From Halogeometricum sp. S1BR25-6 (GTDB lineage Archaea > Halobacteriota > Halobacteria > Halobacteriales > Haloferacaceae), in assembly GCF_031624495.1 (NCBI RefSeq), contig NZ_JAMQOP010000001.1, positions 1,240,001 to 1,304,000 on the forward strand: a stretch of 64,000 nucleotides of DNA, given 5' to 3'. Under the pieces are notes generated by a model. The model worked only from the letters and a program-made list of their open reading frames with translations, did not search any database and was not told where the DNA came from. Shown here piece after piece: positions 57,225-64,000 of this stretch; the first letter of the stretch is position 1, and every line of letters starts with the position of its first letter. Made by a program: the position numbers and the translations under genes.

Positions 57225-59318
57225 TCAGAGTTGGTCGGGGTCGACCGTCAATCGCACGTCGACGGCTTTCACGCCGTCGGGCGTGGCGACGAGGGGGTTG
57301 ATGTCCAGTTCGAGGATGGCCGGGAAGTCCGTGACGAGTTGCGAGAGCCGCTGAATCGTCTCCGTGACGCCGTCGACGTCGACGGGGTCGCGGCCGCGCG
57401 CGCCGCGGAGGAGCGGCGCGGAGTCTATCTCTTCGGTCATCTCTCGCGCCTCCGACTCGGCGACGGGCGCGACGCGGAACGTCGTGTCTTCGAGCACTTC
57501 GACGAAGATACCGCCGAGGCCGAACATGAGGAGGGGACCGAACTGCGGGTCCTTGTTCATGCCGACGATGGTCTCGACGCCGCTGTCGAGGTCCACCATC
57601 TCCTGCACCTGCACGCCGATGATGTTGGCGTCGGGTTGGTAGTTGCGCGCGCGGGTGACGAGGTCCTCGTAGGCGTCGAACACCTCCTCGTTCGGGACGC
57701 CGACCTTGACGCCGCCGATGTCGGATTTGTGGAGGATGTCGGGGCTGACGATCTTCATCACCACGTTGCCCTCGATACCCTCCGCGACGGTGAGGGCGTC
57801 CTCCGGCGCGTCGACGATGTCGCCCTGCGGCGTCTCGATGCCGTAGGCGTCGAGGAGGTCCATCGCCTCGACGCCGAGGCGGGTGTCCTCGCGACCCTCG
57901 ACGTCCGAGAGTATCTCGCGGGCGCGTTCTTCGTCCACGTCGAACGTCGTCGGTCTGTCGTACTCGCGTTCGGAGATGTCGCGGAAGCGCGAGAGGGCGT
58001 CGAGGCCGCCGACGGCGCGGGCGGGGTCGAAGTAGTTCGGGATGCCCGCCTCGGTCAGCACCTCGGCCGCCGGCTTCACGCGCTCGCCGCCCATGAAACA
58101 GGCCGCGACCGGTTTATCGTGTCTCTCCTGCAGTTCGACGGTGTCGGCGGCCAGTTCGTCGTAGTCGAGGACGGCCGTCGGACACGTGAGGACGATGGCG
58201 GAGCCGACGTTCTCGTCGGCCAGGGCCACGTCGAGGGCGTTCCGGAAGCGCTCGTTGTCCGCGTCGCCGACGATGTCGACGGGGTTGTAGATGTTCCCCT
58301 CCTCGGGGAGCGTCTCGGAGAACTCATCGAGCGTTTCGTCGGTGAACGACGCCATCGACAGGCGGGAGTCGCCGACGGCGTCCGTCGTCATCACGCCGGG
58401 TCCGCCCGCGTTCGTGATGACGGCCACGTCGTCGCTGTCGGGCAGGGGTTGGCTCTCCAGGACGCGCGCGGCGTCGAACAGTTCCTGCACCGACTCCGCG
58501 CGGATGACGCCCGCCTGTTCGAGACCCGCTTCGTAGGCCTGGTCGGACCCGGCGATGGTGCCGGTGTGGCTGGACGCCGCCTGCGCGCCGGCGTCGGTCC
58601 GCCCGGACTTCACGAGCACGATGGGCGTGTCCTGCGTCACCTCGCGCGCGGTGTCGATGAACTCCCGCCCCTCGGAGATGCCTTCGAGGTAGCCGATGAT
58701 GACGCTCGTGTCCTCGTCGTCGCCCCAGGCGTCGATGAAGTCCGCCTCGTCGAGGACGGCCTTGTTCCCGAGCGAGACGACGTCCTTGAAGCCGATTCCC
58801 TGGTCGTTCGCCCAGTCGAGCACCGCCGTGATGAACGCGCCCGACTGGCTCATGAACGACATCTCGCCGGCCATCGCGTTCTCGGGGCCGAACGTGGCGT
58901 TCATCCCCGTCGGCGTGGACATGACCCCGAGGCTGTTCGGGCCGACGAGGTTGAGGTCGTACGCCTCAGCCACCTCGGTCAGTTCCTGCTCCCGCGAGGC
59001 GCCCTCGCTGCCCGTCTCGCCGAACCCGGCCGTGATGACGACCACGTTCCGGATGCCGGCCTCGCCGGCCTCGCGCACGGCCTGCACCGCGATGTGCGGC
59101 GGGACCACGACGATAGCGAGGTCCGCGTCGGACTCGCCGACGCCGGCCACCGCCGGGACGCCGAACACCTCGTCGTACTTCGGGTTCACGGGGACGACGT
59201 CCCCGTCGAAGTCGTCGATGAGGTTCTCCATGATGGCGCGACCGACGGAGCCTTCGCGCTCTGTCGCGCCGACGACGGCGACGCGCCGCGGCACGAACAA
59301 CTCGGATAACTCTCCCAT
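57225..59318 (-). CDS. acd: Acetate-CoA ligase (ADP-forming), fused alpha-beta subunits
   Basis: 697 residues. The CoA-binding Rossmann domain (RRVAVVGATEREGSVGRAIMENL) and flavodoxin-like domains with the phospho-His in QAASSHTGTIAGSD make up the alpha part; the C-terminal ATP-grasp domain (VVMKIVSPDILHKSDIGGVKVGV, then PQFGPLLMFGLGGIFVE) is the beta part. It converts acetyl-CoA, ADP and Pi to acetate, CoA and ATP, the main archaeal route for energy-conserving acetate formation. TATA box GATTTAAAC is 25-33 bp upstream of the ATG. Confidence 0.95.
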   Translation of the reverse strand: MGELSELFVPRRVAVVGATEREGSVGRAIMENLIDDFDGDVVPVNPKYDEVFGVPAVAGVGESDADLAIVVVPPHIAVQAVREAGEAGIRNVVVITAGFGETGSEGASREQELTEVAEAYDLNLVGPNSLGVMSTPTGMNATFGPENAMAGEMSFMSQSGAFITAVLDWANDQGIGFKDVVSLGNKAVLDEADFIDAWGDDEDTSVIIGYLEGISEGREFIDTAREVTQDTPIVLVKSGRTDAGAQAASSHTGTIAGSDQAYEAGLEQAGVIRAESVQELFDAARVLESQPLPDSDDVAVITNAGGPGVMTTDAVGDSRLSMASFTDETLDEFSETLPEEGNIYNPVDIVGDADNERFRNALDVALADENVGSAIVLTCPTAVLDYDELAADTVELQERHDKPVAACFMGGERVKPAAEVLTEAGIPNYFDPARAVGGLDALSRFRDISEREYDRPTTFDVDEERAREILSDVEGREDTRLGVEAMDLLDAYGIETPQGDIVDAPEDALTVAEGIEGNVVMKIVSPDILHKSDIGGVKVGVPNEEVFDAYEDLVTRARNYQPDANIIGVQVQEMVDLDSGVETIVGMNKDPQFGPLLMFGLGGIFVEVLEDTTFRVAPVAESEAREMTEEIDSAPLLRGARGRDPVDVDGVTETIQRLSQLVTDFPAILELDINPLVATPDGVKAVDVRLTVDPDQL

Positions 59319-59342
59319 CGCTCGGAAGTAGACGCCCTTTCC

Positions 59343-59351
59343 GTTTAAATC
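59343..59351 (-). promoter_or_regulatory. TATA box for acd
   Basis: The minus strand reads GATTTAAAC, 25-33 bp upstream of the acd ATG at 59318; leaderless. Confidence 0.6.
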
Positions 59352-59352
59352 C

Positions 59353-59376
59353 GGGTATGTGGGGTTTTACATACCC
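59353..59376. promoter_or_regulatory. 8-bp inverted repeat abutting the acd TATA box
   Basis: GGGTATGT (59353-59360) and ACATACCC (59369-59376) are exact reverse complements around an 8-nt spacer (GGGGTTTT). The element lies directly upstream of the acd TATA box, over the position of the BRE, so a bound protein would either block or recruit TFB. Candidate operator. Confidence 0.5.
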
Positions 59377-59454
59377 CGTGAGCGCAGTTCTCGCTCACGA
59401 TTTTTCGTTCGCCGGCGAATCGCTACCCGAGTGTTAGATTGTGCGACGAACCGC

Positions 59455-59766
59455 TCACACGGTGTCGTCTGGGCCGTACTGCTCTCGAATCCGTTCGACC
59501 TCCGCGGCGTACCGCGCTCTCGTCTCCTCGTCGTCGACGGTGCCGAGGTGGTCGTCGTCGGTGTCGACGGCGGCCGTCGTGTCGCGGACGTCGGAGAAAC
59601 TGGTCAGCGAGCGCTCCTTTCTCAGATACTGCGACCCGTCGGGCGTCGCGTACACGAGAATGATGATGTTCTGCTCGTCGTCGGAGTAGGTTCGCTCGAC
59701 CAACCAGACGCGGGTGGTCGCTCCATCCTCCTCGCCCTCCGTCGCGTCGCCGGGTGTCGAACTCAT
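59455..59766 (-). CDS. Small acidic haloarchaeal hypothetical
   Basis: 103 residues from the ATG at 59766 (MSSTPGDATEGEED). A beta-hairpin-like core (TRVWLVERTYSDDEQNIIILVYATPDGSQYLRKERSLTSF) is followed by a helical acidic tail (EETRARYAAEVERIREQYG). No cysteine, no membrane segment. Family not recognised. It follows the metal exporter gene in the same direction with a 49-bp gap. Confidence 0.65.
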   Translation of the reverse strand: MSSTPGDATEGEEDGATTRVWLVERTYSDDEQNIIILVYATPDGSQYLRKERSLTSFSDVRDTTAAVDTDDDHLGTVDDEETRARYAAEVERIREQYGPDDTV

Positions 59767-59815
59767 GGTCGTCCTTCGCCGTCCCGACGGAAGACTGATT
59801 CGACGATTCCGCACA

Positions 59816-61069
59816 TCAGAGAACACCGAATCCGAACTGGGGCAGGCCGAACACGGCCGTCCACGTGTAGTGGAGAACCACGCCGACGACGAGGGCCGGA
59901 ACCGTCGTGTAGACGCTGGCGACGACGGCGGCCGTCTTGTCGATGGCGATGAGGGGGAACAGCGCGTCGCCGTCCTGACTGATGGCGTTGGCGACGAGCG
60001 CCGAGAACGGAATCGCCCCCTGCGCGTACGCCGTCGAGAGCACGATTTGCGGACCGCAGCCGGGAATGAGACCGACCACGGCGCCCGCGATGGGGGCGAG
60101 GACGCCGGCGGCGGCCGCGAGGCCGCCGATGTCGACGCCGGTGAACAGGATGCCGTACTCGTAGGCGAGGTAGGCGGCGATGACCCAGACGGTGACGAAC
60201 GACGTCTCCATCGCGGCGTGCGTCAGCGTCTCGAAGACGCTGCCGAACGTATCGCGCGCGTGTCCCACGTCGCCGTGGCCGACGTACTTCCGACCGACGA
60301 AGTAGAGGTAGGCGGAGAGAGTCGTTCCGACGAGGCCGGCGACGGTGAACAGACCCGCGAACGAGAGGTCGGCGACCATCGGAACGTCGGGCGCGCCCCG
60401 CAGGAGGTAGACGACGCCGGCGCCGAGGCCGACGGCGGCGGCCACCCACCACGCCGCGAGGGCGGCGAGACTGAGAGAGCGCATCACCGAGGACTCTCGG
60501 ACGGAGTCGCCGTCGTGGTCGTGGTGGCCGTCGGCGCCGCAGACGAGACCCTGCACCTCGCCCGCGGCCGCCTCGTCGTAGTGGTGGACCTTGTTCCCGG
60601 TCATCGGCGCGGAGACGCCGCCGTCGGTGACCGTCGTGCCGATGTTCCGGACCGCGCGGTCGACGCGCGAGACGCCCAATCCGAACCGGTCGACGGCGTA
60701 CCCGAACAGGACGGCCGTCGCGAACGCGATGCCGTAGGAGTACAGCGCCGCCTCCGGCGCCAAGGCGAGGATGACGAACGCCGCGTCGCCCGCGGTGGCG
60801 ATGAGCGTCGCCACGACGGTGCCGAACGAGACGGAACCGCGGACGTACAGCGGCATCATCACGATAGCCCCGCCGCATCCCGGCGTGAGGCCCATCAGCG
60901 CGCCGACCAACGGGCCGGCGCGACGGTTTTCTTCTAGCTTCTCGACGAGTCGGCCGCCGGTGCGGTACTGGACGTAACTGAACAGGAGGACGGTGACGGC
61001 GACGAACGCGCTGACCTGTACGAAGCCGTCGCGGACGGACGCGAGGAAGATATTGACGATTTCAGACAT
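59816..61069 (-). CDS. Putative manganese/heavy-metal exporter (ArsP_2-like)
   Basis: 417 residues, about ten membrane segments in two homologous halves. GLTPGCGGAIV (61-70) and GLIPGCGPQIV (333-343) match, as do ATAGDAAFVILA (91-102) and SQDGDALFPLIA (364-375). Between them is a cytoplasmic loop with H162, H163, H182, H183 and H185 near C177, able to bind metal. The family is annotated as putative manganese transporter or 10-TM heavy-metal exporter. Upstream lies a palindrome over the TATA box, supporting metal-dependent control. Confidence 0.85.
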   Translation of the reverse strand: MSEIVNIFLASVRDGFVQVSAFVAVTVLLFSYVQYRTGGRLVEKLEENRRAGPLVGALMGLTPGCGGAIVMMPLYVRGSVSFGTVVATLIATAGDAAFVILALAPEAALYSYGIAFATAVLFGYAVDRFGLGVSRVDRAVRNIGTTVTDGGVSAPMTGNKVHHYDEAAAGEVQGLVCGADGHHDHDGDSVRESSVMRSLSLAALAAWWVAAAVGLGAGVVYLLRGAPDVPMVADLSFAGLFTVAGLVGTTLSAYLYFVGRKYVGHGDVGHARDTFGSVFETLTHAAMETSFVTVWVIAAYLAYEYGILFTGVDIGGLAAAAGVLAPIAGAVVGLIPGCGPQIVLSTAYAQGAIPFSALVANAISQDGDALFPLIAIDKTAAVVASVYTTVPALVVGVVLHYTWTAVFGLPQFGFGVL

Positions 61070-61090
61070 CGTCGTCCCCCGGAACGCGGC

Positions 61091-61106
61091 TTCGCCTCGC
61101 GGCGAA
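61091..61106. promoter_or_regulatory. Stem-loop in the leader of the metal exporter gene
   Basis: TTCGCC (61091-61096) and GGCGAA (61101-61106) form a perfect 6-bp stem with a TCGC loop, 22-37 nt upstream of the ATG at 61069 and within the predicted leader of about 55 nt. Most genes in this window have no leader, so a structured one is unusual. Confidence 0.4.
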
Positions 61107-61136
61107 ACCGGCGATATGATTCATCTCAACAGAGGA

Positions 61137-61158
61137 TTAGACACGTCTAAAAATAAAG
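61137..61158 (-). promoter_or_regulatory. TATA box and overlapping palindromic operator candidate of the metal exporter gene
   Basis: TTAGAC-AC-GTCTAA (61137-61150) is an inverted repeat with 6-bp perfect arms. On the minus strand it directly follows and touches the TATA-like CTTTATTTT (61150-61158). Archaeal repressors of the DtxR/MntR/SirR group bind short palindromes rich in TTAG/CTAA at promoters of metal transport genes. The assignment to such a regulator is inferred. Confidence 0.5.
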
Positions 61159-61179
61159 CTATGCCTTCCGAACAGCGCG

Positions 61180-61656
61180 TCAGTCGGCCACCGTCGCCGC
61201 CTCGGCGTCGGCCAATCGGCGGAGTTCCGCGGGGTCGACGGGGAAGACGGCTTCGGGCGTCCCGGCGGCGGCCCAGACGGTGTCGTACTCCGAGAGCGTC
61301 TCGTCGAACAGGACGGGGAGGTCCGTCTCGTGGCAGAAGGGCGGGACGCCGCCGATGGACCACCCGACCACGTCTCGAATCTCCTCGGGGTCGGCCATCG
61401 ATACGTCCGCGGCGTCGACACTGCGGTGAGCGGCGAGTCGCTCCTCGCTCACGCGATTCGCGCCGCTGGTGACGACGACGAGGAGGTCCTCGCCCGCCCG
61501 GAAGACGAGGCTGCTGGCTATCTGTCCCACCTCGCATCCGACCGCTTCGGCGGCGTCCGCGGCCGTCTTTGTTCCCTCGGGAAACTCCTCGACGGTCACC
61601 TCGAAATCGTATCGCTCGCGCGCGGCGTCGGCGAACTGCCTCGCTCGTTGATGCAT
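61180..61656 (-). CDS. YbaK/EbsC-family protein (aminoacyl-tRNA deacylase-like)
   Basis: 158 residues from the ATG at 61656, preferred because TATA-like ACTTTAGC lies about 28-36 bp upstream; a GTG at 61671 is possible. The fold is shown by GCEVGQIASSLVFRAGEDLLVVVTSGANRVS and DVVGWSIGGVPPFCHETDLPVLFDE. Family members clear mischarged tRNAs (Cys-tRNAPro, Ala-tRNAPro). The usual catalytic lysine between the QI/QV and the SLVF/TLLV strand appears replaced by Ser here, so activity is uncertain. Confidence 0.88.
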   Translation of the reverse strand: MHQRARQFADAARERYDFEVTVEEFPEGTKTAADAAEAVGCEVGQIASSLVFRAGEDLLVVVTSGANRVSEERLAAHRSVDAADVSMADPEEIRDVVGWSIGGVPPFCHETDLPVLFDETLSEYDTVWAAAGTPEAVFPVDPAELRRLADAEAATVAD

Positions 61657-61754
61657 GCTGTCGAAGCGCACGCGGAGGGGGTGCTAAAGTCTCACTCTTC
61701 GCCGGCGCTCTCCGTCCCCCGTTTAGGCCCGCCGAAAATATCGGTGTTCTGAAA

Positions 61755-61762
61755 CGTTTATC
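61755..61762 (+). promoter_or_regulatory. TATA box of the ZIP transporter gene
   Basis: CGTTTATC lies 24-31 bp upstream of the ATG at 61786; leaderless. Confidence 0.55.
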
Positions 61763-61785
61763 TCCGTCGGACATCTACCGACGGT

Positions 61786-62628
61786 ATGGACTGGGGAAGC
61801 TTCGCGTTCGTCTTCGTCGCCGGTCTCGTCACCGCGTTGGCGACGGGCATCGGGGCGATTCCGTTCTTCTTCGTGCGCGAGGTGAGCGACCGGTGGAACG
61901 TCGCGCTGTGGGGTATCGCCTCCGGAATCATGCTGTCGGCGTCGGTGTTCGGTCTCGTCTTGGAGGCGCTGTCGTCGTACGTCCGCGTGTCGCTGGCGGG
62001 CGTCACCGTCTCGTCGATTCCGACCCAGACGCTCCTGTTGCTCGGGGTGGGGCTGCTCGCGGGCGTCCTCCTCGTCGTCGTCGCCCACCGCGTCATCGAG
62101 GGCGCCGAGGTGAACCCCCGGCAGTACGAGGAGGCGGACTTCCGGAAACTGCTTCTCATCCTCGGGGTGCTCACCGTCCACAGTTTCCCCGAGGGCGTCG
62201 CCGTCGGCGTCGCGTTCGCGGACCTCGGACTGGAGGGCGGTATCACGATGTTCGGCGTCGCCGTCCCGCTTCTGGCCGTGTTCATGACCGTCGCCATCTC
62301 CATCCACAACGTTCCCGAGGGCGTCGCCATCTCCATCCCCCTCCGGTCGATGGGTGTCTCGAACCCGCGACTCGTCTGGTGGTCGGTGTTCTCCAGTCTC
62401 CCCCAACCCGTCGGCGCCGTCGCCGCGTTCTACTTCGTCCGCGTCGCCCGCGACTTGCTTCCCGTCGGCTTCGGCTTCGCCGCCGGCGCGATGATGTATC
62501 TCGTCCTCGCGGAGTTCGTCCCCGAGGCGCTCGAACGCGGGGCGGGCCTACCGAACGGCGGGCGACGGGAACTCCTCGCCGGTATCGTCGCCGGCGTCGC
62601 CGTGATGGTGCCGCTGCTGTTCGTCTGA
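61786..62628 (+). CDS. ZIP-family divalent metal transporter
   Basis: 280 residues with eight membrane segments. The two metal-binding helices are clear: VHSFPEGVAVGVAFAD (TM4) and SIHNVPEGVAISIPL (TM5), the H-x-x-P-E-G pattern that binds zinc or iron. A long intracellular loop usually rich in His is short here (EGAEVNPRQYEEADFR). Imports zinc or another divalent ion. It is divergent from the YbaK-like gene and near the ArsP_2-like exporter. Confidence 0.92.
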   Translation: MDWGSFAFVFVAGLVTALATGIGAIPFFFVREVSDRWNVALWGIASGIMLSASVFGLVLEALSSYVRVSLAGVTVSSIPTQTLLLLGVGLLAGVLLVVVAHRVIEGAEVNPRQYEEADFRKLLLILGVLTVHSFPEGVAVGVAFADLGLEGGITMFGVAVPLLAVFMTVAISIHNVPEGVAISIPLRSMGVSNPRLVWWSVFSSLPQPVGAVAAFYFVRVARDLLPVGFGFAAGAMMYLVLAEFVPEALERGAGLPNGGRRELLAGIVAGVAVMVPLLFV

Positions 62629-62685
62629 ACGGTCGTCGCGGTCCGTCGAGGGACCGCTTCGTCGGCAAAGAAGTCGAGTCGGTCG

Positions 62686-62702
62686 GAAGAACGCGCTTCT
62701 TC
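62686..62702. terminator. 6-bp hairpin between convergent genes
   Basis: GAAGAA (62686-62691) and TTCTTC (62697-62702) pair perfectly around CGCGC, in the 79-bp gap between the ZIP gene (ends 62628) and the convergent gene ending at 62708. On either strand the 3' arm gives a short T-rich end. Confidence 0.4.
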
Positions 62703-62707
62703 GAGGC

Positions 62708-62992
62708 TCAGTGACTGTGGCCCATCGCATCGGCCAGGGAGACGCCGAACCGCTCTTCGAACAGGTCCTCCATCTTCTCGTTGAGTTCTTCGAGGTCCGC
62801 CGGCGTCTCGCCCTCGCCGTGGTGGACGGCGACGTGCGCCTGCTGTGCGAACGACTGGACGACGAGGTCGCCGACGACGTTCGTCGCCTCCTCGCCCTGT
62901 TCGGTGAACACGTCGACCAGCCCTTCCGGGAGTTCGACTTCCTCTACGTCGCCGTCCGGTCCTTCTATCGTGTAGGTCTCGGTGTCGACCAT
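62708..62992 (-). CDS. Small acidic haloarchaeal protein, DUF7545-like
   Basis: 94 residues. VDTETYTIEGPDGDVEEVELPEGLVDVFTEQGEEATNVVGDLVV is a beta-rich acidic front, then FAQQAHVAVHHGEGETPADLEELNEKMEDLFEERFGVSLADAMGHSH, a likely helix with several His. I recall this haloarchaeal family as DUF7545; function unknown. It lies 66 bp downstream of thioredoxin reductase on the same strand. Confidence 0.7.
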   Translation of the reverse strand: MVDTETYTIEGPDGDVEEVELPEGLVDVFTEQGEEATNVVGDLVVQSFAQQAHVAVHHGEGETPADLEELNEKMEDLFEERFGVSLADAMGHSH

Positions 62993-63058
62993 GGGCCCTC
63001 TCCGTCCCCGCCGGTTAAGGGTCTGTGGGAATCCGCCGACGCTCGGAGAACGGCGCGT

Positions 63059-64000
63059 TCAGTCGTCCGATTCCGCGGCCGCGGGTTCGGCGTCGGGTTC
63101 CGCCTCGGCCGCCTCCTCCCGCTCTAAGTCTTCGAGGTAGTCGTCGGCGTCGAGGGCGGCCTTCACGCCGTCGCCGCCGGCCGTCGCCGCCTGCTGGTAG
63201 TGGTAGTCGACCACGTCGCCCGCGGCGAAGATGCCGGGGACGTCGGTGGCCGTCTGGCCGCCGTCGCGGCCGCCCTTCGCCAGCACGTAGCCCTCCTCGT
63301 CCCGTTGGACGCCGGTCCCTTCGAGGTAGTCGGCGTTCGGCGTGTGGCCGATGGCGTAGAACACCGCGCCGACGTCGAAGTCGAACGTCTCCGTCTCGGG
63401 GTCGTCCAGTTTCTCGGTCGGGTGGCCCTCGGGGTGACGCACCATCCGCACGTGGTCGACGCCCTCCTCGGGGGTGCCGTGGAGTTCCGTCACCTCGGTG
63501 TTGCGCATGATCTCTATCTCGCCGGCGTCGACTTTCTCCATGACTCTGTCTATCCAGTAGTCCTCCGCGCGGAACTCCTCGCGGCGGTGCGCGAGGTACA
63601 CCGTCGAGGCGAATTTCGTGAGGAAACTGGCTTCCTCCATCGCGGCGTCGCCGCCGCCGACGACGAGAATCTTCTCGTCGCGGAAGAACGCGCCGTCGCA
63701 GGTGGCGCACGTCGAGAGACCGTAGCCCATCAGGTCGTCCTCGCCCGGAATCCCGAGCGTCCGCGCGGACGCCCCGGAGGCGGCGATGACCGCGTCGGCG
63801 GTGTAGACGTCGCCGTTCTTCATCGTCACGGTGAACGGCCGCTCACTTGCGTCCACGTCCGCGACAATGCCGTGGTCTATCTCCGCGCCGAAGCGCTCGG
63901 CCTGCTTTTTCATGTTCTGGATGAGTTCCGGCCCGGAGATGCCCTCGGGGAAACCGGGGTAGTTCTCCACCTCCGTGGTCAGCGTCAACTGTCCGCCGGG
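63059..64000 (-). CDS. trxB: Thioredoxin reductase, N terminus cut off by the window edge
   Basis: 314 codons are present up to the right edge; the start and the first FAD-binding motif lie outside. The visible sequence begins GGQLTLTTEVENYPGFPEG, the normal TrxB segment near residue 40. The redox pair is in CATCDGAFF; the NAD(P)H motif is VVGGGDAAMEEASFL; the second FAD motif is GIFAAGDVVDYHYQQAATAGGDG. The C terminus is an acidic tail (EAEPDAEPAAAESDD) longer than in bacteria. It reduces thioredoxin in the cytoplasm. Confidence 0.94.
   Translation of the reverse strand, partial: PGGQLTLTTEVENYPGFPEGISGPELIQNMKKQAERFGAEIDHGIVADVDASERPFTVTMKNGDVYTADAVIAASGASARTLGIPGEDDLMGYGLSTCATCDGAFFRDEKILVVGGGDAAMEEASFLTKFASTVYLAHRREEFRAEDYWIDRVMEKVDAGEIEIMRNTEVTELHGTPEEGVDHVRMVRHPEGHPTEKLDDPETETFDFDVGAVFYAIGHTPNADYLEGTGVQRDEEGYVLAKGGRDGGQTATDVPGIFAAGDVVDYHYQQAATAGGDGVKAALDADDYLEDLEREEAAEAEPDAEPAAAESDD

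Noticed and set aside
1-64000. Prophage, integrated plasmid, insertion sequence or defence island
   Set aside because: No transposase, integrase, terminal repeats, target-site duplication, restriction-modification or Cas gene was recognised; G+C content and gene style stay uniform except for the A+T-rich patch near 39050-39150.

Overview
The window is about two-thirds G+C. It carries acidic proteins, leaderless starts with a TATA-like box 24-33 bp upstream, single-polypeptide ADP-forming acetyl-CoA synthetase, Agl-type glycosylation and a complex I lacking its NADH module. Together these indicate the main chromosome of a halophilic archaeon (Halobacteria). Gene order from ribH/purKE through nuo to acd recalls the Haloferax volcanii chromosome (from memory, not checked), so Haloferacaceae is the likeliest family. 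I see no insertion sequence, integrase, tRNA, rRNA or CRISPR array; this is core chromosome with accessory hypotheticals.

Layout. 1-2279: a cut-off cox subunit-like gene divergent from a fused CtaA-half/CtaB heme O synthase and a Cys-motif membrane protein. 2364-8535: selenoprotein-W-like thiol protein, DUF457-like membrane protein, aldo/keto reductase, Gfo/Idh oxidoreductase, Tat lipoprotein sugar dehydrogenase and a two-gene ABC-2 exporter. 8562-13768: HAD/enoyl-CoA hydratase fusion, HtrA-like protease, KDPG aldolase, beta-carbonic anhydrase and a VOC protein. 13777-25496: a pair of bacterial-PH membrane proteins, haloarchaeal hypotheticals, CopD-like and P19-like metal proteins, macro domain, BAAT-like hydrolase, aspartoacylase-like enzyme, OYE-type flavoenzyme, PEBP protein, and a winged-helix/membrane-protein pair. 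25561-32420: DoxX, YjdF-like protein, Hel308-type helicase and a three-gene CARDB/MacB-type ABC cluster.

32475-38012 carries an aminotransferase overlapping ribH, agl23-like glycosyltransferase and purKE. 38013-39047 encodes a multi-zinc-ribbon protein (TackOD1-like) with a nuclease-like tail. 39464-49928 is the nuo operon A-B-CD-H-I-J1-J2-K-L-M-N, with most genes overlapping by 1-4 nt. 50022-56073 has a DUF7522-like protein, a DHH phosphoesterase, a CBS-ParB/Srx-like protein, a 57-residue two-CxxC mini-protein, a polytopic membrane protein and an M24 peptidase. 56123-59318 is acd with a phosphotransacetylase-like partner. The right end has a metal-transport group (ArsP_2-type putative manganese exporter with a palindrome at its promoter, ZIP transporter), a YbaK-like protein, and thioredoxin reductase cut off by the window edge.

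The energy genes form a coherent theme: heme O/A synthesis for the terminal oxidase, complex I feeding quinone, and ADP-forming acetyl-CoA synthetase for substrate-level ATP. The least explained items are the zinc-ribbon/nuclease-like protein at 38013, the CBS-ParB/Srx protein at 52079, the CARDB-ABC cluster at 29120 and several perfect inverted repeats at promoters. DUF numbers are quoted from memory and all family calls come from reading motifs, not from searches.
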